Assembly: GCF_001636615.1 (NCBI RefSeq)
Contig: NZ_LGEK01000012.1
Location: 31,748 to 95,747, forward strand
DNA: 64,000 nucleotides
Origin: Mucilaginibacter sp. L294
GTDB taxonomy: Bacteria; Bacteroidota; Bacteroidia; Sphingobacteriales; Sphingobacteriaceae
Direction of reading: 5' to 3'
Shown: positions 25,593 to 34,303 of the stretch, piece by piece
Layout of the letters: every line of letters starts with the position of its first letter
Numbering within the stretch: position 1 is the first letter of the stretch
Translations under genes and position numbers: made by a program
The notes under the pieces: model-generated
What the model was told of the DNA's origin: nothing
Database searches by the model: none
The model's input: the letters and a program-made list of their open reading frames with translations, nothing else

Positions 25593-26141
25593 TTAATCAT
25601 TACCTGTAGGGATTAGCTTCCACATAAATTTATCGGTAGGCTCGGGGGCCTCAAAACGGATCTCGGTTGGCAGGTTGGGGCTAAACACAAAGCTGCGCAG
25701 GGCATCGCCATTATAAAAAGTGCTTTTAATGTACCATTGTTTAGCATCAGGCGCGGCAACTATCCTGAAGCTGGTGCCCGAACCGGCGGGGCCTATCATA
25801 GGTGTATGGTCTTTAACCGCGTTTGGCTGAAAGTACATGTTATCGGTACCGGCCAGGCGCATAGTGTAGCTGATACCCTTTTTAGTTTTATACTGCTTTA
25901 CCTCCCATTTTTGGGTGCCACTGCCGCTGTAGGGTTGTAAAAAAACATTTTGGGCAACGGTGGGCTGCCATGGGGTAAGTGCCTTTGCGTTATTTACAAT
26001 AAAGTAAGTACCACTGGGTGGCGGCATGGTGTTATCGATACCGGGGGGCATTTGGATGCTTTGGCCTATGGTTTTTAATTGGCTGCAGGCCGATATGGCC
26101 AGCGTAAACAGCACAGCGATAGATAATTTTAGTGTTTTCAT
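25593..26141 (-). CDS. Ricin-type beta-trefoil-like lipoprotein
   Basis: 182 residues from the ATG at 26141, which opens a lipoprotein signal (LFTLAISAC, Cys19). A longer reading to 26357 has no conserved content and would start inside a repeat. The mature part has three [Q/x]-x-W units, TQKWEVKQ, AKQWYIKS and KFMWKLIP, spaced about 50 residues apart. That resembles a single beta-trefoil of the ricin B/RICIN-like class, which binds sugars. The fold assignment is moderate. It is a surface-exposed or periplasmic lipoprotein, in a region with other cell-envelope proteins. Confidence 0.65.
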   Translation of the reverse strand: MKTLKLSIAVLFTLAISACSQLKTIGQSIQMPPGIDNTMPPPSGTYFIVNNAKALTPWQPTVAQNVFLQPYSGSGTQKWEVKQYKTKKGISYTMRLAGTDNMYFQPNAVKDHTPMIGPAGSGTSFRIVAAPDAKQWYIKSTFYNGDALRSFVFSPNLPTEIRFEAPEPTDKFMWKLIPTGND

Positions 26142-26288
26142 GGCAGGTGTTTGTTTTGTTTGATACAAGTTTAACAGCCTGATGGATACACTTTTATGAT
26201 AATGAGCGGAGCAGGGTTTACGGGTTAGTGAAAGGGGCGTTTGGGAGAGGGAAGGAGGAGTGGTACGGGGGAATGTTAATAACCGATC

Positions 26289-26399
26289 GTCATTTCGAAC
26301 GAGGTACGAGGAGAAATCTTTTACAACAAGCAGGTGACTTTGCATACCCGGATGCAAGGTGTAAAAGATTTCTCCTCACTCCGTTCGTTCGAAATGACA
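26289..26399. repeat. Dispersed palindromic repeat family 1, full copy
   Basis: The left arm 26289-26325 (GTCATTTCGAACG...) pairs with the right arm 26360-26399 (...CGTTCGAAATGAC), enclosing about 34 bases. Its left arm is identical over 30 bases, in reverse complement, to 50252-50281. Confidence 0.8.
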
Positions 26400-26420
26400 T
26401 GGTGGTAGAGGGGCTTGGCC

Positions 26421-26657
26421 CTAAAAAGCCATTTTCCTTCTTATCAGGATAGCGTCAATGCGTTTGCCAACGGCGTTGAGTACGTGTTCGTCTAAAAAAT
26501 CTTCGTTGCGTTGCATCCATTCGCTGCCCAGTTTAAAAAGCATGGCTACTTTGCCATCGGCAAATTTTACGTTCCATACATGCCAGGTTTTAAAATAGGC
26601 ACTTGTAATTTCAATAAGATGTGCTGTTCCATCGGGCAGTTTAATCTTGTGTTTCAT
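26421..26657 (-). CDS. Small conserved-looking hypothetical protein
   Basis: 78 residues, basic, with Trp-rich beta strands (FKTWHVWNVKFADGKVAMLFKLG) and a helical end. No signal or membrane segment, and I recognise no family. It starts with a good ATG and has codon use like its neighbours, so it is probably real. It lies between the family 1 repeat and the acyltransferase gene, which runs the other way. Confidence 0.55.
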   Translation of the reverse strand: MKHKIKLPDGTAHLIEITSAYFKTWHVWNVKFADGKVAMLFKLGSEWMQRNEDFLDEHVLNAVGKRIDAILIRRKMAF

Positions 26658-26946
26658 AGCTTGTAGTTGTGAGTCGATGTCCTATAGAGACGTTAGAAAA
26701 CACGCTATTATTGTCTAAGGTTTGTCGCCCAATTGTCTGAAAACGTGTTTTTAAGCTAACTTGTTAATTTTCAATCACTAAAAAATTTGCAACATTTGGG
26801 ATACGGCATTTATCTTCCTTTTTGGATCCTGTTTCTTAAAATCCTGCTTCCAATATGCCGTTCATCAAAGCCCGGCTGCCGTTGGTCAAAGTAATTTCAG
26901 CACCCCGGCTACAACCCATTCTTTTGAGTAATAAATCAAAAAAGAC

Positions 26947-28170
26947 ATGGAAACCACACAACGACAAACCTACCTCGACTGGCTGCGGATCATCTCCATA
27001 GCTGGTGTATTGTTCTTCCACTCGGGCATGCCTTACGCTGCCGACGAGTGGTGGCACATCCGCAACCACGATACCAGCGCGCTGATGGCGCAATCAAACT
27101 ATTTTATGCACCTGGTGCGCATGCCGCTATTGTTTTTCATCAGCGGTACCGTTAGCTATTATATGATGCAAAGGCGCAGCGCGTTAAGCTTTATAGGCCT
27201 GCGTTTTACCCGCTTGTTTATCCCGTTGTTGGTGGGGATGTTAGTGATTGTGCCGCCGCAAATTTATATGGAGCGCATAAGCCACGGCTTTACCGGCAAC
27301 TACTGGGATTTTTATAAAACCACGTTTACTACGGGCGTTTACCCCAAAGGAAACCTGAGTTGGCACCACCTTTGGTTCATAGCCTACCTGTTTGTGTATG
27401 ATCTGGTATTCGCGCCCATATTTATGTGGTTAATCAGCGATAAGAGCGCCAGGTTTAAAGCGGCATTGAACGGCCTTGCCAAAGGTAAATGGATCTACGT
27501 GATAGCCATCCCATCGATAGTTTGGTACACCTTGCTGAGCCGTGTTTACCCTCAAACCAGTAACCTGGTGTACGATTACTGCTTTATTGTTTACTGGCTG
27601 CTGTTCCTGCTGGCGGGGTTCATCTGCATACTGCAACCCAACCTGATGGAGAGCCTGCAGCGCAATCGCCGCTTTGCCATTACCATTGGTTTTATTGGCA
27701 TACTGGCCGTAAACTACCTGTGGCTAAACCCGCCGCCAAACAATGCCGAATGGGGTTACCTGCGCGGGTATTCGTTCCGTGCCTTATCGGCTATGGTTGG
27801 CTGGGCCTGGGTATTGGGTTTGGTGGGGTATGGTAAGCAATATTTGAATCGCCCGCATAAGTCGCTTAATTATTTAAACCAGGCGGTGTACCCGTTTTAT
27901 ATCCTGCATCAAACAGTAATTGTTATTTTAGCCTATTACATTGTGCAAACCAACGATACCGTGATCATGAAATATATTTACACGGTTGGCGTAACGCTTT
28001 TCATCACCATGGGCATCTATCATTTGCTGGTAAAACCTTACCCGGTAACGAGGTTTTTATTTGGGATGAAACCATTAGAGAAGAAGAGAGTAGCGGTTAG
28101 CGGATTAACGGTTAAGAAAGAAACCGATACGAAAAAATGGGTTGAGGAGAATGCAGGTGTGTTGGTGTAA
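26947..28170 (+). CDS. Acyltransferase 3 family membrane protein (OafA/MdoC-like)
   Basis: 407 residues with about ten membrane helices. The first helix has YLDWLRIISIAGVLFFH, carrying the family Arg and His near residues 13-26, and WHHLWFIAYLFVYDL follows later. These integral enzymes transfer acyl groups (often acetyl or succinyl) to sugars of polysaccharides, glycans or antibiotics at the cytoplasmic membrane. The exact donor and acceptor are unknown. The soluble C-terminal tail is short. It is followed 90 bases later by a LytS/LytR-type pair that could control it. Confidence 0.85.
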   Translation: METTQRQTYLDWLRIISIAGVLFFHSGMPYAADEWWHIRNHDTSALMAQSNYFMHLVRMPLLFFISGTVSYYMMQRRSALSFIGLRFTRLFIPLLVGMLVIVPPQIYMERISHGFTGNYWDFYKTTFTTGVYPKGNLSWHHLWFIAYLFVYDLVFAPIFMWLISDKSARFKAALNGLAKGKWIYVIAIPSIVWYTLLSRVYPQTSNLVYDYCFIVYWLLFLLAGFICILQPNLMESLQRNRRFAITIGFIGILAVNYLWLNPPPNNAEWGYLRGYSFRALSAMVGWAWVLGLVGYGKQYLNRPHKSLNYLNQAVYPFYILHQTVIVILAYYIVQTNDTVIMKYIYTVGVTLFITMGIYHLLVKPYPVTRFLFGMKPLEKKRVAVSGLTVKKETDTKKWVEENAGVLV

Positions 28171-28219
28171 GAGCTGGCGAGTTAGATAACCGAGGCATAA
28201 GTAAATATTGAATATCAAC

Positions 28220-28248
28220 ATAGCGATGGGTTTTAAACCCATCGCTAT
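28220..28248. terminator. Perfect 14-bp palindrome before the LytS-like gene
   Basis: ATAGCGATGGGTTT and its exact complement flank a single T. It lies 12 bases before the ATG at 28261. It may end the acyltransferase transcript, but no T-tract follows on the plus strand, so an operator or a translation-blocking hairpin is equally possible. Confidence 0.55.
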
Positions 28249-28260
28249 TATAAACAAAAA

Positions 28261-29286
28261 ATGAAGCAACTGCTAAAAAACATCTTCCCCGGGTTTTACG
28301 GGCTGCTGAATTACTTTACCATCAGGCTGCTGCAGGATACCGACTCGCACTCGCATTTTTGGATGCGCCCCTGGGCTGTTACCACCGGCGAAGTGGTGAT
28401 GAGCTTTATTGTGGGTTATTTGGTATTGGGTGGGGTCCATCGTATTTGCAGATATACCGATAATAAAGCGGGGGGCACCGTTCAGGCAAGTTTTATCACC
28501 GAGCTGTGGTACGTTATCGCCTTATCGGTATTGGTTAACAATATTGTGTTATTGCCGGTTGCAGCCTTTACGGATGACGGCCTGTCGCTGAGCGATTTCG
28601 CCGAGATCAATATCGTGCCGCTGCTGTATACGCTTATTTATTATGGCATTGTTCGCAGTCGGACTTATTTAAAAGCCTATGTGGCGAACCAGTTACTGGT
28701 TGAAAAACTTACGAACGACCACTTGCAAACCGAGCTCAAATTTCTGCGGGCGCAGTACCACCCGCATTTTTTATTTAACGCGCTAAACACTATTTATTTC
28801 CAAGTGGATGATGATGTGGCAGGGGCCAAGCAAAGTATCGAGCTGCTATCCGAATTGCTGCGTTACCAACTGTACGACCGACAGCACCAGGTAAGCATTA
28901 AACAGGAGCTGGACTACCTGCAAAACTACATCCTGCTGCAAAAAGTACGCGCCAGTAAAAAGATGGTGTTGAATATTCAGTTTGATGAAGAGTTGACAGA
29001 GCAGCAAATTTACCCGTTGTTGTTTTTGCCACTGGTAGAGAATGCTTTTAAATACGTGGGAGGGAAGTACCATATCAATATCAGCGCGAGTAGCATGGCA
29101 GATGGCATATTGTTCAGGGTGCAAAACGATTTGCCGGATAACATCCAACCCAATCCTGATAGCAGCGGTATTGGTATTGAGAACCTGAACCGCCGGCTGG
29201 AACTGCTTTATCCCGGCAGGCACAAACTAACACTGGATAAACACCCCGATCATTTTATTGCCGAACTTGAACTGAAATACCAATGA
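28261..29286 (+). CDS. LytS-like sensor histidine kinase (His_kinase family)
   Basis: 341 residues. The N-terminal half has four hydrophobic spans (about residues 35-140) and a short linker. The kinase core has the His_kinase (PF06580) signature LRAQYHPHFLFNALNTIYF with the phospho-acceptor His about residue 169. HATPase motifs are PLVENAFKY and GIGIENLNRRL. It overlaps the following LytTR regulator by four bases (ATGA), so the two are translationally coupled. The signal is unknown. Position behind an acyltransferase suggests envelope control, as for LytS/AgrC-like kinases. Confidence 0.9.
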   Translation: MKQLLKNIFPGFYGLLNYFTIRLLQDTDSHSHFWMRPWAVTTGEVVMSFIVGYLVLGGVHRICRYTDNKAGGTVQASFITELWYVIALSVLVNNIVLLPVAAFTDDGLSLSDFAEINIVPLLYTLIYYGIVRSRTYLKAYVANQLLVEKLTNDHLQTELKFLRAQYHPHFLFNALNTIYFQVDDDVAGAKQSIELLSELLRYQLYDRQHQVSIKQELDYLQNYILLQKVRASKKMVLNIQFDEELTEQQIYPLLFLPLVENAFKYVGGKYHINISASSMADGILFRVQNDLPDNIQPNPDSSGIGIENLNRRLELLYPGRHKLTLDKHPDHFIAELELKYQ

Positions 29287-29975
29287 CGAACAAACCCATC
29301 ACCTGCATCATTACCGACGATGAACCCTACGCCCGCAAAGGCCTGCAGGCTTATGTAGAGAAGACTGATTTTTTTGACCTGAAAGGCCAGTGCGAAGACG
29401 CCATGGAACTTGGCGAAATGCTGAAAAAGCAACCGGTTGACCTGTTGTTTTTAGATATCCAGATGCCACATATTACCGGGGTGGAATTTTTGCGCTCGCT
29501 TAATAACCCACCCAAGGTTATTTTCACTACGGCATTTAAGGAGTACGCTATTGAAGGTTTTGAACTGGATGTACTGGATTATATGCTGAAGCCGATATCG
29601 CAGGAGCGGTTTAACAAAGCCGCCCAAAAAGCAAAAGACTACTTTGACCTGAAAGGGACTACCACCCCGCCCGATTACCTGTTTGTAAAAGCCGACGGCC
29701 GCTTAGAGAAGATAGTGTTTAACGAGGTGCTTTTTATTGAAGGGATGGAGAACTACGTGATCATCCACACCACTAATAAAAAGGTGATCACCCATAGTAC
29801 GCTAAAATCATTGATAGAGAAGCTGCCAAAACAGGCCTTCCTGCAAACGCATAAATCGTACATCGTAGCCATTAACAAGGTTGGCGCGGTTGAAGGGAAC
29901 ATACTGTATGTAGGCAACCAACAGGTACCCATCAGCAGGCAATTGCGCGACTATGTGCTGGGGCGGATTATTTGA
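29283..29975 (+). CDS. LytTR-family response regulator
   Basis: 230 residues. The receiver has the acidic pair DDE (12-14), Asp58 in FLDIQMP and Lys in YMLKPI. A LytTR DNA-binding domain (about residues 130-230) follows, with the YVIIHTTNKKVITHSTLKSLIEKLP and FLQTHKSYIVAINKV stretches. LytTR proteins bind imperfect direct repeats in promoters. It is coupled to the LytS-like kinase. Its stop overlaps the stop region of a convergent SRPBCC gene by eight bases. Confidence 0.92.
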   Translation: MTNKPITCIITDDEPYARKGLQAYVEKTDFFDLKGQCEDAMELGEMLKKQPVDLLFLDIQMPHITGVEFLRSLNNPPKVIFTTAFKEYAIEGFELDVLDYMLKPISQERFNKAAQKAKDYFDLKGTTTPPDYLFVKADGRLEKIVFNEVLFIEGMENYVIIHTTNKKVITHSTLKSLIEKLPKQAFLQTHKSYIVAINKVGAVEGNILYVGNQQVPISRQLRDYVLGRII

Positions 29976-30957
29976 CGCTTTGATTGGGTATTACCAGTGC
30001 TGTTTTGGGCATGGCCACCCGGGTTTTTATTAAGTTAAGTTCGCTTTGTAAAATATTATCTATTGTTAGGTTGGCCCAGAATATTGCATACCAGTTAAAC
30101 GGGGTGCAAATAGTAAAACGGCTGGATAGTTTTAAGCTGCATTTACCGTTAGCTAATGGCTCAAGCTCATATTTATCTTCGATGATGTTGATATGCTTGC
30201 CCCCAATTACAATATGCTCATCAAGCACCGTAGGGGGTATTTTATCCGGGTCGGTTTTTATGGCAAGTGTAAGTTGTTTTTGTGGCACATAGGAGGTGAT
30301 GGTTTCATCAAAATATAATCCCTTCTCAAACAATGCCATGCGGTGCCCGCCAACGGCTTGCTTATCAATAACTGTTTTTATATGCCGCGGAAAGCCTATT
30401 ACATCCGTTAAATATGAACGGTTTTCAGGTAAGGCAATGTTATCAATATGGGTTAGTTTATTCCATACCTGTGCCGGGCTGGCATTAATTATAACTGTTT
30501 TGGTTACATGGTATTCTTTTGATGCCGATGCCGCATCCTTTTCTATAAACCCGATAACCAATGGCAGCAGCGCCAGGAAGGAGAGATTGAAATTATGATG
30601 ATCGTTTGGTTTTTTTGCCTGTCTTAATTTATAAGTGTAAGCCACAATACCACCCAGGCCCGATAGTACCGAGAAGAATGGATAGATCATTATCCAGCAA
30701 ACGGCCCCTTCCATAAATAAGGCCATGGTAATAACAAGTACCGCAGCGGTGGTTAACCAGGGTATGAAAAAAGCTTTTATCCTGTTTTTTGTCTTCTCCA
30801 GCGGTAATAAAATAACCGTAATAAATCCAATTATAAAAGGGGCAAAAAACAGGAACGACAGGCTCATAACTTCCATTGCTGCACCCATTAAGCCAAAAAC
30901 TATACGTATCAGCAGGCCATAGGTAGCTGCAATAATAACGGCGAAGGGTAATTTCAT
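29968..30957 (-). CDS. SRPBCC (START-like) domain protein with N-terminal membrane region
   Basis: 329 residues. Residues 1-145 contain four or five membrane helices. From about residue 150 a START/SRPBCC hydrolase-like domain follows (TKTVIINASPAQVWNKLTHI, later LTLAIKTDPDKIPP). SRPBCC domains bind hydrophobic ligands in a deep pocket; with a membrane anchor it may handle a lipid or quinone-like molecule. It is the last gene of a minus-strand cluster with a phosphoesterase and two membrane proteins. The stop overlaps the convergent LytTR gene by eight bases. Confidence 0.75.
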   Translation of the reverse strand: MKLPFAVIIAATYGLLIRIVFGLMGAAMEVMSLSFLFFAPFIIGFITVILLPLEKTKNRIKAFFIPWLTTAAVLVITMALFMEGAVCWIMIYPFFSVLSGLGGIVAYTYKLRQAKKPNDHHNFNLSFLALLPLVIGFIEKDAASASKEYHVTKTVIINASPAQVWNKLTHIDNIALPENRSYLTDVIGFPRHIKTVIDKQAVGGHRMALFEKGLYFDETITSYVPQKQLTLAIKTDPDKIPPTVLDEHIVIGGKHINIIEDKYELEPLANGKCSLKLSSRFTICTPFNWYAIFWANLTIDNILQSELNLIKTRVAMPKTALVIPNQSVK

Positions 30958-30976
30958 ATAAGGTCTAAAGGCTGTG

Positions 30977-31675
30977 TTATGTTATAGTCACGAATATAAT
31001 GTCTTTTTTGCAATTATATCTTACCGGTAGCGTGTCGCCCATGCCCTTGCTTACCAGGTACAGGCAATTACCTTGTTGGGCCTTTAAGATGTTTTGTTTA
31101 TAAAAGAATTTGCCCGGGTAAAGGCCCTTATCGGTTTCCCAAAAAACAAACTGGCAACCATGCAAATGCCCCGAAAATACGAGCTGGTATTTTGCAGTTA
31201 TTGACGCTTGTTGGATGGGTTTGTGTGTGAAAAGGATTTGCAGATGGGCTGATGGCGCGTTTTCAGCAGGTTTGCCGCCGTCTACCCTCACTGTTGTGCC
31301 ATTAATATTAATTGTGGCGGATGCGTTTTCGAGCCAGGTAATTTTACCTGCCTGCATTGCGAGTTTAATTTTATTCAATCCAAAAAAGGTATCGTGGTTG
31401 CCTGCTATGGCAAATACATGGTCGCAACTTATAGTGGTTGCCAAGTTTGCCAACCAAAGCAAACCTTTGCGTGTATCCACATAATCGCCGCCAAAAAGAA
31501 TAATAGCAGGTTTTAACTGTGCTATTTTATCAGCGAGCAAGATAGCTGTTTTTTGGCTAAACGCGTTAAAGTGCAGATCGGAAACGAAGAGGATGCCGAA
31601 CGGGTCTTTTACCTTACAATGCAGTTGTTCGGTACGTACCTCAAAAGAATGGTTATAGCCTATTTCTAACTTCAT
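30977..31675 (-). CDS. Calcineurin-like metallophosphoesterase
   Basis: 232 residues with the dimetal motifs in order: FVSDLHFNAF (DxH), GGDYVD (GDxxD), AGNHDTF (GNHD), FTHKP (a single His), FSGHLHGCQF (GHxH). It is likely a cytoplasmic or membrane-associated phosphodiesterase, similar to YaeI/UDP-diacylglucosamine hydrolase-like proteins, but the substrate is unknown. It overlaps the upstream membrane-protein gene by 23 bases and lies 19 bases before the SRPBCC gene. No signal peptide. Confidence 0.9.
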   Translation of the reverse strand: MKLEIGYNHSFEVRTEQLHCKVKDPFGILFVSDLHFNAFSQKTAILLADKIAQLKPAIILFGGDYVDTRKGLLWLANLATTISCDHVFAIAGNHDTFFGLNKIKLAMQAGKITWLENASATININGTTVRVDGGKPAENAPSAHLQILFTHKPIQQASITAKYQLVFSGHLHGCQFVFWETDKGLYPGKFFYKQNILKAQQGNCLYLVSKGMGDTLPVRYNCKKDIIFVTIT

Positions 31676-32204
31676 CGCGATACCAGATTAGGATACTAAG
31701 GCAGCCTATATGCCATTTTTTTAAAGGTGCTTTAACATCAAGCAATCCCCCAACCATATAAAAGCCAATAGGTATTACATTAAATATGGCCCGCGAAATA
31801 CCTGTTTTGTAGGTTTGTTTTATACTTGTTGTTAATGGATGCTTAACCCCGTCAATAAGCAGCGGGAATAAAAATAACAGTTGCACCTCGGCCACGTAAA
31901 AAACAATTATTGAAATGGGTATAAGCCACATACTGATAAAAGAAAGCATAACGCCGGATACAAATAGCGCCAGTAAACAGGCAGTATATTTAAGCACGCC
32001 ATAGTAGTTAAAAGCAATGGGTTTTATAGGTATGCGGTTAGTGCCGTCTAACTCATTCATTTTGTTTTGCATCCATAGCCCGCCGCAGGCAAATAACTGA
32101 GTAGTAACAGGCACATTATCTGTATCGCTAATGCCGGATAAGTGCTGTTCGCTTTGCCTGAGTAATGCTTTATAATACATTAGCCGTATATATAATGAAA
32201 CCAT
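31653..32204 (-). CDS. Membrane protein of unknown function
   Basis: 183 residues. The N-terminal 75 residues are soluble (RQSEQHLSGISDTDN and a Cys in FACGGLW). Two hydrophobic stretches follow near residues 70-95 and 95-120, and a weaker one near 145-160. I recognise no family. The gene overlaps both neighbours (25 and 23 bases), a sign of tight translational coupling with the upstream membrane protein and the metallophosphoesterase. Confidence 0.65.
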   Translation of the reverse strand: MVSLYIRLMYYKALLRQSEQHLSGISDTDNVPVTTQLFACGGLWMQNKMNELDGTNRIPIKPIAFNYYGVLKYTACLLALFVSGVMLSFISMWLIPISIIVFYVAEVQLLFLFPLLIDGVKHPLTTSIKQTYKTGISRAIFNVIPIGFYMVGGLLDVKAPLKKWHIGCLSILIWYRDEVRNRL

Positions 32205-32671
32205 GATAGCCAGGCTATACCATTCCCCAAAACCAGCATGCGGTGGTAAAGGTTCTCTATTTTGGTACAGCGCTTAATATGGAAAACAAACTCATCATAG
32301 CATATAGCTACAACAGTATATATCAGCACCAGTAATATGGGTATCAAAAATACTTTTGGGGTTGCACTCACCATAGCAAACCACATTAACAAAAACATGG
32401 GTACACCACCTAAACCAAGCGCGGCGGCTTCCGCGTCCCTTTCTTTTTTTGGTATTTTCATGTTAAGCGGGTTGCGGTGATAGCGCCAGTCTAAAACGCC
32501 ACCGGTTGTGGCAATTACGCCAAATATGCCCATCACAATAAACTGCCACGGCAAATAGGGGAACGTTTGCCCTATAGGTACACTATTGCTAAAAATAAAC
32601 AGCAATGCGATAAACAGTACCGGTGGAACAAATAATAAAAGGAGCGAAAAGTATTTACGCAATGGAAGCAT
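32180..32671 (-). CDS. Membrane protein of unknown function
   Basis: 163 residues with four hydrophobic helices. Between helices 2 and 3 lies a basic loop (DWRYHRNPLNMKIPKKERDAEA), and the C-terminus ends in WLSWFHYIYG. No family is recognised. It is the first gene of a four-gene minus-strand cluster (two membrane proteins, phosphoesterase, SRPBCC), with the next gene overlapping by 25 bases. The shared layout suggests a lipid- or envelope-related function, but this is inference. Confidence 0.65.
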   Translation of the reverse strand: MLPLRKYFSLLLLFVPPVLFIALLFIFSNSVPIGQTFPYLPWQFIVMGIFGVIATTGGVLDWRYHRNPLNMKIPKKERDAEAAALGLGGVPMFLLMWFAMVSATPKVFLIPILLVLIYTVVAICYDEFVFHIKRCTKIENLYHRMLVLGNGIAWLSWFHYIYG

Positions 32672-32706
32672 TTTTAATAACGCAAATATGGTAAATACAG
32701 GGCAAA

Positions 32707-33264
32707 TTAATTTAACCGATATTGCAAATGCTCATGAACACCGCCTAATAATGCTTTATCGCCCTTTGCCTCAAAACCTAAGTTGGTATAAAGTTTTTTG
32801 GCCTTATCGTTGCCTTTGCTTACCAGCAGGCCAACGGTTTGGTGGTTAAGCCGGGCGGCACGTTCAAATAATGCTTTAATGAGTTTTTTGGCAATGCCCT
32901 TGCCCTGGTGTGCAGCATCTACCGCAAGGCAATCAATGTAGTATTCGCCGGGCTGTGTTTCGTCTTCGGGCTGGCCGGTAAAACCCAGCTGGGTGGTGAT
33001 ATATTGTAAGAATGGTTTGCGCAGTTCATCCAGTTTCGCGCCATCGTAAGCTATGATCATGCCGCATATTTCGCCTGCTTCATCCCAAACCAAAATATTG
33101 TTGTAGCTGTATTGGTTGCCTGTTAGGGTAATAAAGCGTTCAAATAAAGCCAGTTGTTTTTGCCCATTATTACTGTTGGCAAATTTGGCGGCCAGTTTGC
33201 CCATGGCCAATACTATCAGGCGTGCTATAGCGGGTGCATCGGTTGGTTGGGCGGGGCGTATCAT
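32707..33264 (-). CDS. GNAT-family N-acetyltransferase
   Basis: 185 residues from the ATG at 33264, which begins MIRPAQPTDAPAIARL, the usual GNAT N-terminus, and lies four bases after the stop of the cupin gene. The acetyl-CoA site is DCLAVDAAHQGKGIAKKLIKAL (motif A, Q-x-x-G-x-G/A). The end SKGNDKAKKLYTNLGFEAKG is motif B. It transfers an acetyl group to an amine; the acceptor is unknown. It is in one unit with the upstream cupin gene. Confidence 0.9.
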   Translation of the reverse strand: MIRPAQPTDAPAIARLIVLAMGKLAAKFANSNNGQKQLALFERFITLTGNQYSYNNILVWDEAGEICGMIIAYDGAKLDELRKPFLQYITTQLGFTGQPEDETQPGEYYIDCLAVDAAHQGKGIAKKLIKALFERAARLNHQTVGLLVSKGNDKAKKLYTNLGFEAKGDKALLGGVHEHLQYRLN

Positions 33265-33268
33265 GCGT

Positions 33269-33643
33269 TTATATTTTGGTTGGGCTCTCGTCGGGCACAA
33301 AGTTTATCTGGTGCGATGGGTCGAACGGTACGTAAACGCGTTTCCAGGGTTCATCGTCAATCAGTTTCCATTTATGGGCGGTGCCGGTTGTATCTAACGC
33401 TATCAGTATTTCGCCGGGTTTTACAATGAACGTTTCGCCGGGCAGGGTTTCAAACTCAAGGGTACCCGATAGGGTGATCACATATTGCTCAACAGGGGCG
33501 TTGTGCCAATCGTAAAACGAGTGTGGCGGCGATTCCTGGAACCTGATGCTCGATGCCTGGTTAAAAATGCCTTCGTTTACCGTTCCCGTTTGTACGTGCG
33601 AGTGGCCATCATCTCCGGTGTATAGTTTATAAGCTTTTATCAT
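33269..33643 (-). CDS. Cupin-fold protein
   Basis: 124 residues, one domain. Cupin motif 1 is HNAPVEQYVITLSGTLEFE and motif 2 GEILIALDTTGTAHKWK, with His residues available for a metal. It resembles small stand-alone cupins of unknown activity, such as dioxygenase- or sugar-binding-like proteins. It lies directly before the GNAT gene with a four-base gap, so the two are co-expressed. Confidence 0.78.
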   Translation of the reverse strand: MIKAYKLYTGDDGHSHVQTGTVNEGIFNQASSIRFQESPPHSFYDWHNAPVEQYVITLSGTLEFETLPGETFIVKPGEILIALDTTGTAHKWKLIDDEPWKRVYVPFDPSHQINFVPDESPTKI

Positions 33644-33718
33644 TAGGGGGTAGTATAATGCCGCTAAACTAATATATACCGCTTATATTACTGTTACAGC
33701 GATGTAATATCTATCCTT

Positions 33719-34300
33719 TTAAAGCTTATCCAGCCTGAAGTAGCCCAAATGGACCTCATCCTCAGGCAGGCCCTCCGCAGGTGTTATCTGAATATGGTAT
33801 TGCTGTTTCGCCCCCGCAGCCAGCATCTCATCTATATTATAAATATCATCCACATCAATACCATACTTATCATCAATATGCGAGTTGGCGCCCTTAACAC
33901 CGGTAATGCTGTTGTTGCGGAAAAATACGGTTTTCTTAGCCTCTTGCATAGCCAATGCACGGTCGGGTTTTACGGTTAAAACTACGTAATGCTGCTCCTC
34001 CAGCTTGCCCGATTGGTAGCCGCCCAGATTGATAAAGAAAAGTTTGTTGGGCGAGGCGATATCTGCTTCGGCCTTTGGTACCACCTTTATGCTATAGCCT
34101 TCAACCGCGTTCACTTCGCGCCAGCCATCAATATGCAGGTTTGCGCTGGTGCCGCGCCAAAAGGTTTTAATATCGGGGATCAGATCTTTTAGGGTAGCGG
34201 CAATTCCGAAGAAGTAGTCGTGCTGCTCTACATGCCTGCCGGGCGGTTTAGCGCCTAACAGCAACATAAAAAGCTTAAGGTTTTGTGCCGATGCTTGCAT
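33719..34300 (-). CDS. DUF1543 domain protein
   Basis: 193 residues. The N-terminal LKLFMLLLGAKPPGRHVEQHDYFFGIA and the middle LFFINLGGYQSGKLEEQHYVVLTV match DUF1543 proteins, an uncharacterised cytoplasmic family. No catalytic residues are assigned. It starts three bases after the stop of the FAD-binding protein gene (stop at 34304), so the two form an operon. Confidence 0.78.
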   Translation of the reverse strand: MQASAQNLKLFMLLLGAKPPGRHVEQHDYFFGIAATLKDLIPDIKTFWRGTSANLHIDGWREVNAVEGYSIKVVPKAEADIASPNKLFFINLGGYQSGKLEEQHYVVLTVKPDRALAMQEAKKTVFFRNNSITGVKGANSHIDDKYGIDVDDIYNIDEMLAAGAKQQYHIQITPAEGLPEDEVHLGYFRLDKL

Positions 34301-34303
34301 AGG

